DNA of 64,000 nt from Neorhizobium galegae (lineage in GTDB: Bacteria; Pseudomonadota; Alphaproteobacteria; Rhizobiales; Rhizobiaceae): assembly GCF_021391675.1 (NCBI RefSeq), contig NZ_CP090096.1, forward strand, positions 1,190,989 to 1,254,988, in the 5' to 3' direction. Position 1 is the stretch's first letter. Each line of letters starts with the position of its first letter. Positions 16,328-23,925 of this stretch are shown here, one piece after another. The notes under the pieces are model-generated. The model was not told where the DNA came from, did no database searches, and was given only the letters and a program-made list of their open reading frames with translations. The position numbers and the translations under genes were made by a program.

Positions 16328-17557
16328 TCACAAAGTCTTACGCGGCGTCGGGTCCAGGTTGAACAGCTTCGCCGCATTCAGCCCGAGAATATTCCGTTTC
16401 GCCTGCTCGCTCAGGAACGGCAGGTCATAGATCTCCTGCGGCAGGTCGAAATCAAAATGCGGCCAGTCCGATGCAAACAGGAGCTGGCTCTCGGCGTTGA
16501 TCATTTCCAGCGTCAGCTGCAGCGCCTTCATGTTCACCGTTTCCATCGGCTGGGTCGTGTACCAGCAGTTTTCGCGCATGTATTCGCTCGGCAGCTTCTT
16601 CAGCTGCGGCGCTTCCGAGGGCCGCATCAGGTACTGGTCGTCGAGCCGCTGCATCAGGAAGGGGATCCAGGCGAGCCCGCTTTCCACCCAGATGCTCTTC
16701 AGCTTCGGAAAACGCTCCGGAATACCGTTCAGAATCCAGTTGGTCATGTGCACCATGTTGCACCAGACGAAGCCGAGCGCGTGCATGCCGAGGAACCGGT
16801 TGATGGTTGCAAGCGACTGGTCCTGCCAGTGGTAGGCCGCATGGAAGGCGATCGGCAGGTTGCGCTCCTCGAGCATTGCATAGATGCGCATGTAGTCGTT
16901 GTGATGCACCGCCTTGTGGCGGACGGAAGGCACGCAGAAGCCGATGACGCCCGGCTGGCCCGAAAATTCCTCGATGGTGCGTTCCGCTTCCTTGGGCACG
17001 TTGAAGGGCAGGTAGGCGAGCGTCTTCAGCCGGTCGTCCTTGGAGAGCACCTTGTCGATCAGCCAGCGATTATAGGCGCGGCCGAGATAGACTTCCATTT
17101 CCGGCTGCGGATGCAGCCCGAGCGTCAGCATCGGCGTCGGGAACAGCACCATGTAGTCGACGCCGAGCGCGCTCATAGCCCGGCGCGAGAGAGTGACATC
17201 GCGATGAACCCCGTCATCGACCTTTTCGCGGATGCCGGCCTGGTGCGGAATGCGGCCGCCGACATCCTGGTATTTGAGGCCCATGTCGCCGTTGAGGCCG
17301 TAGGAGGCGGTGCCCATCTTCTCGTCGTGGAAGAGCATCGCCTGGTGGCGGATGACCGGGTCCTCGATATATTGCACCAGTTCGTGCCACGAAATCGTCT
17401 CGGTGTGGTGGGCATCCACATCGCAGATCAGCCAGTCCTCGAAACCGCGCTTCTTAGCGGCCCGGTTGGCATGCGCAAGGATGTCGCGCGTATCGGTGAA
17501 GACGTCGATCTGCTGCACCGGCAATTCGCGGGCGCGATCCTTGTTGGAAATATCCAT
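16328..17557 (-). CDS. Amidohydrolase-2/ACMSD-family metal-dependent hydrolase or decarboxylase
   Basis: A 409-residue TIM-barrel protein. The N-terminal metal motif is D48-x-H50 (VDAHHTE), a further ligand is His239 (FHAAYHW), and the catalytic Asp364 is in FASDWPHFDF. These match the ACMSD group, which decarboxylates or hydrates aromatic and ring-fission acids (gamma-resorcylate decarboxylase, LigW, LigJ, ACMS decarboxylase). There is no signal peptide. The protein is somewhat longer than typical family members (about 330), with an insert around residues 70-125. It follows the Rieske gene pair and precedes the ThDP enzyme, so it probably acts early on an aromatic or ring-opened substrate. 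Confidence 0.83.
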   Translation of the reverse strand: MDISNKDRARELPVQQIDVFTDTRDILAHANRAAKKRGFEDWLICDVDAHHTETISWHELVQYIEDPVIRHQAMLFHDEKMGTASYGLNGDMGLKYQDVGGRIPHQAGIREKVDDGVHRDVTLSRRAMSALGVDYMVLFPTPMLTLGLHPQPEMEVYLGRAYNRWLIDKVLSKDDRLKTLAYLPFNVPKEAERTIEEFSGQPGVIGFCVPSVRHKAVHHNDYMRIYAMLEERNLPIAFHAAYHWQDQSLATINRFLGMHALGFVWCNMVHMTNWILNGIPERFPKLKSIWVESGLAWIPFLMQRLDDQYLMRPSEAPQLKKLPSEYMRENCWYTTQPMETVNMKALQLTLEMINAESQLLFASDWPHFDFDLPQEIYDLPFLSEQAKRNILGLNAAKLFNLDPTPRKTL

Positions 17558-17593
17558 GTTCGCTCTCCTCAGGCGAAAGAGTGGATTTATGCC

Positions 17594-17929
17594 TCAAAGT
17601 TCATCCGGCCGGCGCCGGTACCAGAGCGCCAGTTCCATTGGCCCGAGATGCAGGGCGCGCAGGATTTCGGAAACGGCTGACAGCGCCTCGGTGGCGGTCA
17701 CCGTTTCGTCGCGGGTGCCGGTCAGCGGCCGGAACGTGCGCTCCTCGCCATCGCTCTTGGCGACGTAAAGTCGGATCGCCGCCGTCATCATCCGCGCCAC
17801 CGCCTCGTCGGAGACTCGCGATGCTTCGCCGTTTTCCAGCAGTTCGGCCGTCGCCTTCTCGATCTCGGCGGTGGCGTCCTCGATCCAGCCATAGGGGTCG
17901 TTGCGTAATGTGGGTTCAGAGGACGACAT
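17594..17929 (-). CDS. Small protein of unknown function in the Rieske/amidohydrolase operon
   Basis: A 111-residue acidic, mostly helical protein that I cannot assign to a family. The ATG at 17929 lies inside the end of the Rieske gene (14-bp overlap), so the two are translationally coupled, and the stop is 36 bp before the amidohydrolase start. There is no signal peptide, membrane segment or cysteine cluster. The coupling to a Rieske ferredoxin suggests a helper, a redox partner or a small oxygenase-associated subunit; this is inference only. A recurrent feature is Glu/Ala-rich helices around residues 15-45 and 80-100. Confidence 0.7.
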   Translation of the reverse strand: MSSSEPTLRNDPYGWIEDATAEIEKATAELLENGEASRVSDEAVARMMTAAIRLYVAKSDGEERTFRPLTGTRDETVTATEALSAVSEILRALHLGPMELALWYRRRPDEL

Positions 17930-18281
17930 AGACCTGCCCCTCCCGGATCGCCAGTTCGGCCCGGTGCAGGCGGTACTTGGCCGGCCCGGCGTTGCGGCCG
18001 GTTTCCAGGTTGAATTCCCAGCCGTGCCATGGACAGGCCACATGCATGTTGTCTTCATTGTATTGAAGCGTCCGCACCTCCTGCTTTTCATCGACGGGCT
18101 CGATGACTTGAGGATAGATGCGGCCCTGACAGATCGGCCCCTGCCTGTGCGGGCACATGTTATGCCAGGCATGCAAAGCGCCCTTCACCCGAAAAATGCC
18201 GATCTCCCGCTCCCCGCAGGCAACGACCTTGCGGCCGCCATCGGCAATCTCATCCTCCGAACAAACCAGATATTCCGCCAA
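17916..18281 (-). CDS. Rieske [2Fe-2S] ferredoxin-like protein
   Basis: A 121-residue single-domain Rieske protein. The cluster ligands are Cys43/His45 (NMCPHRQGP) and Cys83/His86 (CPWHGWEFNLETG), the bacterial dioxygenase-ferredoxin arrangement. It would pass electrons to an oxygenase, but neither an oxygenase alpha subunit nor a reductase is present in the operon. The insert between the two ligand pairs (about residues 53-80) is longer than in small BphF-type ferredoxins. It is the first gene of the six-gene operon and is divergent from the IclR regulator across about 90 bp. Confidence 0.85.
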   Translation of the reverse strand: MAEYLVCSEDEIADGGRKVVACGEREIGIFRVKGALHAWHNMCPHRQGPICQGRIYPQVIEPVDEKQEVRTLQYNEDNMHVACPWHGWEFNLETGRNAGPAKYRLHRAELAIREGQVYVVL

Positions 18282-18318
18282 GGTTTCCTCCTTATCCTTC
18301 GCGATGATTTCAATATTC

Positions 18319-18346
18319 TTGAAGTCATTCAGTTATATTGTATAAA
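18319..18346 (+). promoter_or_regulatory. Candidate promoter of the IclR gene
   Basis: TTGAAG (18319-18324) and TATAAA (18341-18346) are 16 bp apart. The expected transcript start near 18353 would fall on the first possible ATG (18352), which supports the second in-frame ATG at 18376 as the real start. The AT-rich segment also lies between the IclR and Rieske genes, so it probably includes the shared IclR operator. Confidence 0.45.
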
Positions 18347-18375
18347 GATGGATGAAGACGTCAAGCGGAGAGGTC

Positions 18376-19182
18376 ATGGACGCGTCGGTAAAACAGAAAT
18401 CGGGAGGCAAGGACCCGGAGATCAAGGGCGCCGGCATCCAATCGCTTGAAAAGGGGCTGAAGGTGCTGACGGCGATCCAGCATGCCGGCCGTGCCATGCG
18501 GCTGAACGACATCGCCGCTGCTGCCGGCATGACGCCGAGCATGACGCATGGTTATCTGGTCAGCCTGGTGCGCACCGGCTTCGTCGCGCAGGACCGGCTG
18601 TCCGGCCTTTATGATCTCGGTGATGCCGCCCTGCAGCTCGGGCTTGCCTCGCTTTCCCGCACCGATTTCCTCAGCCTTGCTCGTGCGGCGATCTCGCAGC
18701 TTGCCGCCGAGCTCCGCGAGACGGTGACGCTGGCGGTGTGGAACGGCGATGCGCCTGTCGTGGTCGACAAGATCGAGGGCCGCTCCGACAGCGTCTACGA
18801 GATCAAGGTCGGCTCGCTTGTCCGCCTGTGGCCGACGGCGACCGGACGGGTCTTCATGGCCAACCTGCCAAATCTTGAATGGGAACACCACTTGCGCGCT
18901 ATCATGCATCAGGGCGGCGAAGCGGAGGCCTCGATCGCCCGTTTCATAACCGAACTCGCAACGGTGCGCAGCGAAGGGTATGCCGCGACGCTGCCGTCCA
19001 CGGTTCCGGACTTTTCGGCGGTCGCCGCCCCCGTCTTCGACCATCGTTCGCATCTGAAAGCGGTCGTCACCGTGCTCGGTCGACAGGATGGCTTCGATAT
19101 CGCGCCTTCCGCCCTGCCGCTGACCGCAACGTTGCGTGCCGCCAGGTCCCTGTCGCTGCGGCTCGGCGCCTCAGTAAGTTGA
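18376..19182 (+). CDS. IclR-family transcriptional regulator
   Basis: About 268 residues. An N-terminal winged helix-turn-helix (MRLNDIAAAAGMTPSMTHGYLVSLVRTGFV) is followed by the IclR effector domain (ETVTLAVWNGDAPVVVDKIEG). IclR proteins of catabolic operons bind the pathway substrate or an intermediate and act on the adjacent divergent promoter. The ATG at 18376 is preferred (GGAG 5 nt upstream; promoter placement); 18352 is an alternative giving 8 more residues. It faces the Rieske/amidohydrolase/ThDP operon and is its probable regulator. The effector is unknown. Confidence 0.85.
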   Translation: MDASVKQKSGGKDPEIKGAGIQSLEKGLKVLTAIQHAGRAMRLNDIAAAAGMTPSMTHGYLVSLVRTGFVAQDRLSGLYDLGDAALQLGLASLSRTDFLSLARAAISQLAAELRETVTLAVWNGDAPVVVDKIEGRSDSVYEIKVGSLVRLWPTATGRVFMANLPNLEWEHHLRAIMHQGGEAEASIARFITELATVRSEGYAATLPSTVPDFSAVAAPVFDHRSHLKAVVTVLGRQDGFDIAPSALPLTATLRAARSLSLRLGASVS

Positions 19183-19268
19183 GGGTTTTGTCCAACCTGA
19201 CTTGTGCGGCTGCACTTTCTCCGCTACCCCGCTCATATAACCGTTTTGAAGAAAGTCGCCGCATCGTG

Positions 19269-19760
19269 ATGGCTGAAGACATGAAGCCCGAAGAAGCAAG
19301 CACCAGCGATTGGGTGATGCAGCAGCCCCGGGCAATCTACTTCCTGAACCAGGCAAATCACGCCGTGCGCAGCCGGCTGGAAGTGGCGCTGTCGGCGCTG
19401 CAGATGACCGGCATCCAGTATACGGTGCTGAGCGTCATCGGCAGCCGCGAAGGCCTCTCCTCGGCCGAACTGTCGCGCCGCTTCTTCGTCACGCCGCAGA
19501 CGATGAACGAACTGATCGGCGGCCTGCAGCGCCGCAATCTCATCACCCGCAAGGAAGACCCGGCCAACCGCCGCATCCTGCGCATGAGCCTGACGACCGA
19601 GGGCAAGCGGATGATCAAGGTCTGCGACGCGGCAGCCGACACCGTCGAGCGGGACGTCTTTTCCTTCCTGCCGCAGGAAAGCTACCAGCAGCTCCGCGAG
19701 CTTTGTCGGCTGGTCGCCCGCAATCTTCGCGAGCGCGACGAACCCTCGAAGGGTGAGTGA
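19269..19760 (+). CDS. MarR-family transcriptional regulator
   Basis: A 163-residue winged-helix protein. The recognition region is GLSSAELSRRFFVTPQTMNELIGGLQRRNLITR, followed by the beta-wing with the invariant-type DPANRRILRMSLTTEGK. MarR proteins are dimeric repressors released by phenolic compounds and often control aromatic catabolism or efflux; FerC, the ferBA regulator in Sphingobium, is one. It starts 86 bp after the IclR stop on the same strand and may be co-transcribed. The ATG at 19269 has only a weak ribosome site. Its target is not apparent. Confidence 0.85.
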   Translation: MAEDMKPEEASTSDWVMQQPRAIYFLNQANHAVRSRLEVALSALQMTGIQYTVLSVIGSREGLSSAELSRRFFVTPQTMNELIGGLQRRNLITRKEDPANRRILRMSLTTEGKRMIKVCDAAADTVERDVFSFLPQESYQQLRELCRLVARNLRERDEPSKGE

Positions 19761-19893
19761 CAAGTCCTCGCCTACGGCGAAAGTTCTTCGTCATCACCGC
19801 GCAAGCCCTTGGCGCCGATGCTTTACAGAACGTTGATTTGACGGCGACATAGGGTTGGTTCTTAGGTTCTCACAGCCGCCATGATGACGGTTA

Positions 19894-19931
19894 GAGGCTC
19901 GCGACCAGCTCGAACTCGGGCCGCGAGCCTC
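19894..19931. terminator. Strong hairpin between convergent genes
   Basis: Arms GAGGCTCGCG (19894-19903) and CGCGAGCCTC (19922-19931) are perfect reverse complements with an 18-nt loop. It lies in the 271-bp space between the MarR stop and the convergent response regulator stop, where I see no gene. Without a T run it would be a Rho-assisted or structural end for either transcript. Confidence 0.4.
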
Positions 19932-20031
19932 GTCCGGAAAATCGCCGGAACTCGAAATCACGGAGAGACCAACAGCGGCGGCGATAAACTCGACGCCCGC
20001 TGCAGGCTGGTCACACCGCCTTGCCTCGAGA

Positions 20032-20433
20032 TCAAAGTGCCCGGCCGACCGCCCGGTCGTTCTCGAGGCGGGCGATGCAACCGGCGAGCTTGGCCAGCAG
20101 AAGATCGAAATCGATCGGCTTGGTCAGATAGTCTGCCGCACCGGCTCGCAGGCCCGTCAAAATATTGTCCTTGTCAGTCAAGGCCGACAGCAGGATGAAC
20201 GGGATGTTGAAAAGCTCGGCGTGGTTCATCTGGATTTCTGCCAGGAGCTGGTGACCGTCCATGACGGGCATCGAAATGTCGCAGATGACGATGTCCGGCC
20301 AATAGGACAGGATGGCCTCCAGCCCCTCCTGCCCATTGGCGGCCTCCAGAGTTGCAAACCCGGCGTCCGTCAGTTCCTCAACGATGAGCTGGCGGATATC
20401 CGCTTCGTCGTCGATGCATAATATGGTAATCAT
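20032..20433 (-). CDS. Single-domain response regulator (receiver only)
   Basis: A 133-residue CheY-like receiver. The acidic pair is CIDDE (8-10), the phosphoryl acceptor Asp52 is in ICDISMP, Ser/Thr is in LLSAL (83) and Lys105 is in LTKPID. There is no output domain, so it acts through protein contacts or a phosphorelay. It starts 11 bp after the histidine kinase stop on the same strand and is almost certainly its partner. Confidence 0.9.
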   Translation of the reverse strand: MITILCIDDEADIRQLIVEELTDAGFATLEAANGQEGLEAILSYWPDIVICDISMPVMDGHQLLAEIQMNHAELFNIPFILLSALTDKDNILTGLRAGAADYLTKPIDFDLLLAKLAGCIARLENDRAVGRAL

Positions 20434-20444
20434 CCTGCTATTCC

Positions 20445-22178
20445 CTAAGCTGCACGTTTGATGAGATTTGCGAGCGGTCCCTTGTTCGGGAGCGCCACCG
20501 TGAATGTTGTTCCCCGGCCGAGTACGCTCTCGACCGAAATCGAACCGCCATGCAGGTCAACGATCTGCTTGACAAGGTTGAGGCCGATGCCCGTGCCGGC
20601 AATCCCGGTCGCGCTGCGGGCTCGGTAATAGGGCTGGAAAAGCTTCGGCAGGTCCTCGGCATCCATGCCGATGCCGGCATCCTGGATCGACACATAGGAC
20701 ATGCCGTTCTTCGTCGAGGTCCGGATATGGATGTCCGGCGCCTGGGGGGCATATTTGACGGCATTCGAAAGCAGGTTGGTGAAGACCTGTTCGATCGTCG
20801 TACGATCGGCAAGGATCGTCTGCGGCAGATGCGAGAGGTCCCGGTGAATCGTGTGGGATTTGCGAACATCCATCTGCCGGGCGCAGCAGGATTCGATGAT
20901 TTCCGCCAGCGAGAGGCGTTCCGGCTTCAGTGTCGTCTTGCCAGTCTCCAGTCGGCCCGCCGAGAGGATGCTCTCCATCAGATCGACCATGCGCAACACG
21001 GCGGCGCGGATCTGAGCCGACTTCTCCTCCACATACTCGGACTTCTGGGTCGTTCTCGTGCGCGACAGGCGCTGTGCTGCGGCATCGATGATGGCAAGCG
21101 GGGTGCGGAACTCATGGGAAGCCATGGTGACGAACTGACGCTGCAGGGCGTTGACATGCCGCTCTTGCGCCAGGAGCCTGTCCAGTTCCTCCCGCTGGCG
21201 CTCGATCTCCGTCGTCCGGAGCCTGACGCTCTCTTCGAGCTGGTCGCGATGGCGCATCAGTGCCAGACGGCTCTCGGAGAGGTCGAGGGTTGTCTTGCGC
21301 AGCCCGCGGCCCAGAAAGATCACCACGCCCATGGCCACGACGATACCGGCAATGCCAACCGGAGCGATCTGCTCGATGAGCATCAGGCCCGGCCGAATGG
21401 GCTGCCATGCCATATATCCAAGCGTCGAGCCGGCAGTGGCCATGACCGGAATGGCTGCAGTTGATTCGGCAGCGTCGGTGGTAAAATGCAGCGTCTCGAT
21501 CCGGGCGTAACGAGCGATTTTCTCGACCGCGCTGGCATCCAGAAATCTTACGGCAACCGCAATGAATTCCTTGCCGGGGTCGACCGAGACCTCGTCGCTG
21601 CTCGGGACGATCGGTCTTGCGCTGACGACAGCCGGCCGGCCGGCGATCGAGAGGATCTTCTCCGCGAAAATCTCGGCAAGCACCGGGGGATTGGAATCGC
21701 CGGGTGCGATCCGTTTGCGGAGCACCGCGCGGATGTCTTCCCGCACGGCCGCCGCAGCCTTTTCATCGTCGAGAAAGGCCAGGGCCGCAATATCCTCGCC
21801 GTCCCGCATGGCGAAGACCAGCTCGTTCCGCTCGTTGAACACGTAAGTGCGGTCATGGCTGAAATATTTGTGCATCCATGTACCGATATTGTCGGCAATC
21901 CATGGGTGATCGTCCTTGGCGACAAGCAGGACCGCGTCGTTCCACACCGTAACGCTTTCCAGTTCATGCTGGACGGCTTTCACCTGCTCGTCGAGGCCCT
22001 GTTCGACGTAACCCTTCTGCCGGGTCAAGGCGAGATCGTCCACCTTCGCTGAGGCAAGCCACATGAAGCCGGCGAGAAGCAGCGCTGTCAGGGCCGTCAG
22101 CAATGTCAGCACGATCGTGACGTGCGATGTGATACGAATGTTCTGCTGCATATGCACCGCTTTCTCTCGGCCCATCAT
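20445..22178 (-). CDS. Membrane sensor histidine kinase with CHASE4-like periplasmic domain
   Basis: Up to 577 residues. Membrane helix 1 is at about 21-43, a periplasmic sensor with CHASE4-type pattern (VTVWNDAV, then a WIADNIG segment) spans about 50-262, helix 2 is at about 272-292, and a coiled coil (295-345) leads to HisKA with His355 (ASHEFRTP). HATPase motifs follow: N-box NLLSNAVKYAP, G1 DAGIGM, G2 GTGIGLNL. It autophosphorylates on His355 in response to an unknown periplasmic signal and passes the phosphate to the receiver encoded downstream. The start may be 22178 (MMGREK) or 22151 (MQQNIR). Neither has a strong ribosome site. Confidence 0.9.
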   Translation of the reverse strand: MMGREKAVHMQQNIRITSHVTIVLTLLTALTALLLAGFMWLASAKVDDLALTRQKGYVEQGLDEQVKAVQHELESVTVWNDAVLLVAKDDHPWIADNIGTWMHKYFSHDRTYVFNERNELVFAMRDGEDIAALAFLDDEKAAAAVREDIRAVLRKRIAPGDSNPPVLAEIFAEKILSIAGRPAVVSARPIVPSSDEVSVDPGKEFIAVAVRFLDASAVEKIARYARIETLHFTTDAAESTAAIPVMATAGSTLGYMAWQPIRPGLMLIEQIAPVGIAGIVVAMGVVIFLGRGLRKTTLDLSESRLALMRHRDQLEESVRLRTTEIERQREELDRLLAQERHVNALQRQFVTMASHEFRTPLAIIDAAAQRLSRTRTTQKSEYVEEKSAQIRAAVLRMVDLMESILSAGRLETGKTTLKPERLSLAEIIESCCARQMDVRKSHTIHRDLSHLPQTILADRTTIEQVFTNLLSNAVKYAPQAPDIHIRTSTKNGMSYVSIQDAGIGMDAEDLPKLFQPYYRARSATGIAGTGIGLNLVKQIVDLHGGSISVESVLGRGTTFTVALPNKGPLANLIKRAA

Positions 22179-22326
22179 GCATCCAAAACATTACATTCCG
22201 CTAAATTTTAAATGCCAAGGTTGAACGGAGTATTTTCCATACAGCTGTGGGTGGGACGTCAAGCGGCGATGGTCGTCCTGGTGGTTGAACCGACGCTACG
22301 GGGAAGAAACGACCTCCCTTCCCCGA

Positions 22327-22842
22327 CTATAACCAGGATGCTGGGCTTTTGGGCAACCGACCGTCGGGGTCCGTGACCGTGAGCTTCGGCTGGTCCTTGC
22401 CGTTCCAGCGCCAGAGGGTAACGCAGGTTCCGCCCGGCGACATGAAGGACGGATAGATAAGGCCGTCGCAGCCATCATGGAGCAGCCTTTCTGCGAGGAG
22501 ATGCGTCGATGGTATCCGGCCGGCATCGAGATCGGCCCGCCATTCGCAGCGGTGGATGGTCTCGTCGACACCAAGACCAACCAGAACCTCGGGGTTGGTC
22601 AGATCGGCGAGCCGCGCGCCGTCGAGCCGAAGCTGCGCGATCAACGCCGGGTGCTGTACGAAACCCTGATTGTACTCCGCCCAGGCGGTGGAAAGCTCGC
22701 GCGCCGCATAGATGGTCGCTGCGCCGACCGGGTTCCAGCGGCCGCCGAAACGGGCAGCGCCGTCCCCGGAAAGCGGCGCATGCGCCCAGCGCGGCACATA
22801 GGCACGCCAGAGGATGCCCGATTCAGAGGCCAATTCAGGCAT
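22327..22842 (-). CDS. RES-domain toxin
   Basis: A 171-residue RES protein, named for conserved Arg, Glu and Ser; here RFGGRWNP carries Arg31, followed by Tyr45 (TIYAA) and Glu56 (WAEYNQG), with a later Ser in IYPSFMSPGG. RES toxins of type II systems degrade NAD+ or modify targets by ADP-ribosylation. The start overlaps the end of the antitoxin gene by 8 bp, giving coupled translation in the normal antitoxin-first order. Confidence 0.9.
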   Translation of the reverse strand: MPELASESGILWRAYVPRWAHAPLSGDGAARFGGRWNPVGAATIYAARELSTAWAEYNQGFVQHPALIAQLRLDGARLADLTNPEVLVGLGVDETIHRCEWRADLDAGRIPSTHLLAERLLHDGCDGLIYPSFMSPGGTCVTLWRWNGKDQPKLTVTDPDGRLPKSPASWL

Positions 22843-23203
22843 AAACGCCGGAGCGCACCGCCTCCAGATAAGCGAGTACCTTGTCGGCCTTGCCCTCGCC
22901 GACGAGGTCGTAAGCCGTCTTGCCGGCCCAGCCGGGGATAGGCTGGTGCTTGAACCAGATCGCCGCGCGGTTCTCGTCGCCGGCCATCTCGCTCGCCATC
23001 GCCAGGATGCGGACGACCGGGGAGAGCGCCAGATCGACCTTGCGGGCGCCGCTTTTGGCCGTCAGCGTGTTGCGGGCGACACCGATCAGTTTTGCCAGTT
23101 CCGCATGCGTCAGGCCGAGAAGATTGGACACCCGCCGCGCCGATAGAAGCGCGGACTGGGGTTCACGGAAAGCGGCGGCGCCGATTTCAAAAACATGAGC
23201 CAT
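22835..23203 (-). CDS. Xre/MbcA/ParS-type antitoxin of the RES pair
   Basis: A 122-residue protein. A helix-turn-helix-like N-terminus (VSNLLGLTHAELAKLIGVARNTLTAKSG) is followed by the C-terminal DUF2384/MbcA-ParS-Xre toxin-binding domain (AIWFKHQPIPGWAGKTAYDLVGEGKADKVLAYL). It neutralises the RES toxin and normally represses its own promoter. It is first in the operon and overlaps the toxin by 8 bp. Confidence 0.9.
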   Translation of the reverse strand: MAHVFEIGAAAFREPQSALLSARRVSNLLGLTHAELAKLIGVARNTLTAKSGARKVDLALSPVVRILAMASEMAGDENRAAIWFKHQPIPGWAGKTAYDLVGEGKADKVLAYLEAVRSGVYA

Positions 23204-23236
23204 GAGAAAGTCCTGATCCAGTTTTGATCATCTACC

Positions 23237-23256
23237 GCTCAATATGAGCTCAATAT
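23237..23256. promoter_or_regulatory. Direct repeats upstream of the RES-Xre operon
   Basis: GCTCAATAT occurs at 23237-23245 and again at 23248-23256, one helical turn (11 bp) apart, about 35-55 bp upstream of the antitoxin start. The overlap of the two copies contains GAGCTC. Such phased repeats are usual operator forms for cooperative antitoxin binding. Confidence 0.4.
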
Positions 23257-23278
23257 CCGCACATTTCAAGCACTACGG

Positions 23279-23923
23279 CTAGTCATCGTCGTCTTCCAGT
23301 TCCGGCTCGACGAAATCGTCGACCGGCAGCGTGCGGCTCAGCAGTCCGGCGTCCTCCAGCATTTCCGTATCCGGCAGGTCGCGCAGCGTGTCGAAGCCGA
23401 AAGCGGTGAGGAAGGCCGGTGTGGTGATATAGGTATATGGCGCACCGGGCGTCGGACTGCGCGGACCAGAGGCGAGGAAGCCGAGCTGCCGCAGCGTCGC
23501 GATCGTATCACGGCTCACCTCGCGCCCGAAAATCTTCGAGATTTCGGCGCGCGTCACCGGCTGGAAATAACCGACCGTCATCAGCACCAACGCCTGGTGA
23601 TCGGTCAGATCTGCCGGAGGGGCATTGGCGGCGCCGGAGGCATGGATGACATCGGCAAACTCCGGCCGCGTGCGATGCTGCCAGCCGCCAGCGACCGCGA
23701 CGAGTTCATAAGGCCGGCCGCCGAGTGACTCGCGGATCTCCTCGATGATCGCTTCGATATCGCAGTCCTCGCCGACGACGCGCTCCAGCGCCTTTCGGGT
23801 GACCGGCTCGGAAGAGGCAAAGATCACCGCCTCCACCCGCGCCGCCCATTGGCGATGCCGCTCCTCCTGCGTCAGATGGAGAAGCTCCTTGTCGAGTACG
23901 ATTTGCCGCGCCCGCTTCGCCAT
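23279..23923 (-). CDS. SMC-Scp complex subunit ScpB-like protein
   Basis: A 214-residue protein with the two winged-helix domains of ScpB: EAVIFASSEPVTRKALERVVG near 32-52, and LTDHQALVLMTVGYFQPVTRAEISKIFGREVSRDTIATLRQLGFL near 125-170. ScpB joins ScpA and the SMC ATPase in chromosome condensation. Here no scpA lies beside it. Instead it is 2 bp downstream of a DUF1403 gene, an arrangement known from rhizobial genomes, and it may be a second, specialised ScpB. It has an acidic tail (EPELEDDDD). Confidence 0.82.
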   Translation of the reverse strand: MAKRARQIVLDKELLHLTQEERHRQWAARVEAVIFASSEPVTRKALERVVGEDCDIEAIIEEIRESLGGRPYELVAVAGGWQHRTRPEFADVIHASGAANAPPADLTDHQALVLMTVGYFQPVTRAEISKIFGREVSRDTIATLRQLGFLASGPRSPTPGAPYTYITTPAFLTAFGFDTLRDLPDTEMLEDAGLLSRTLPVDDFVEPELEDDDD

Positions 23924-23925
23924 GC

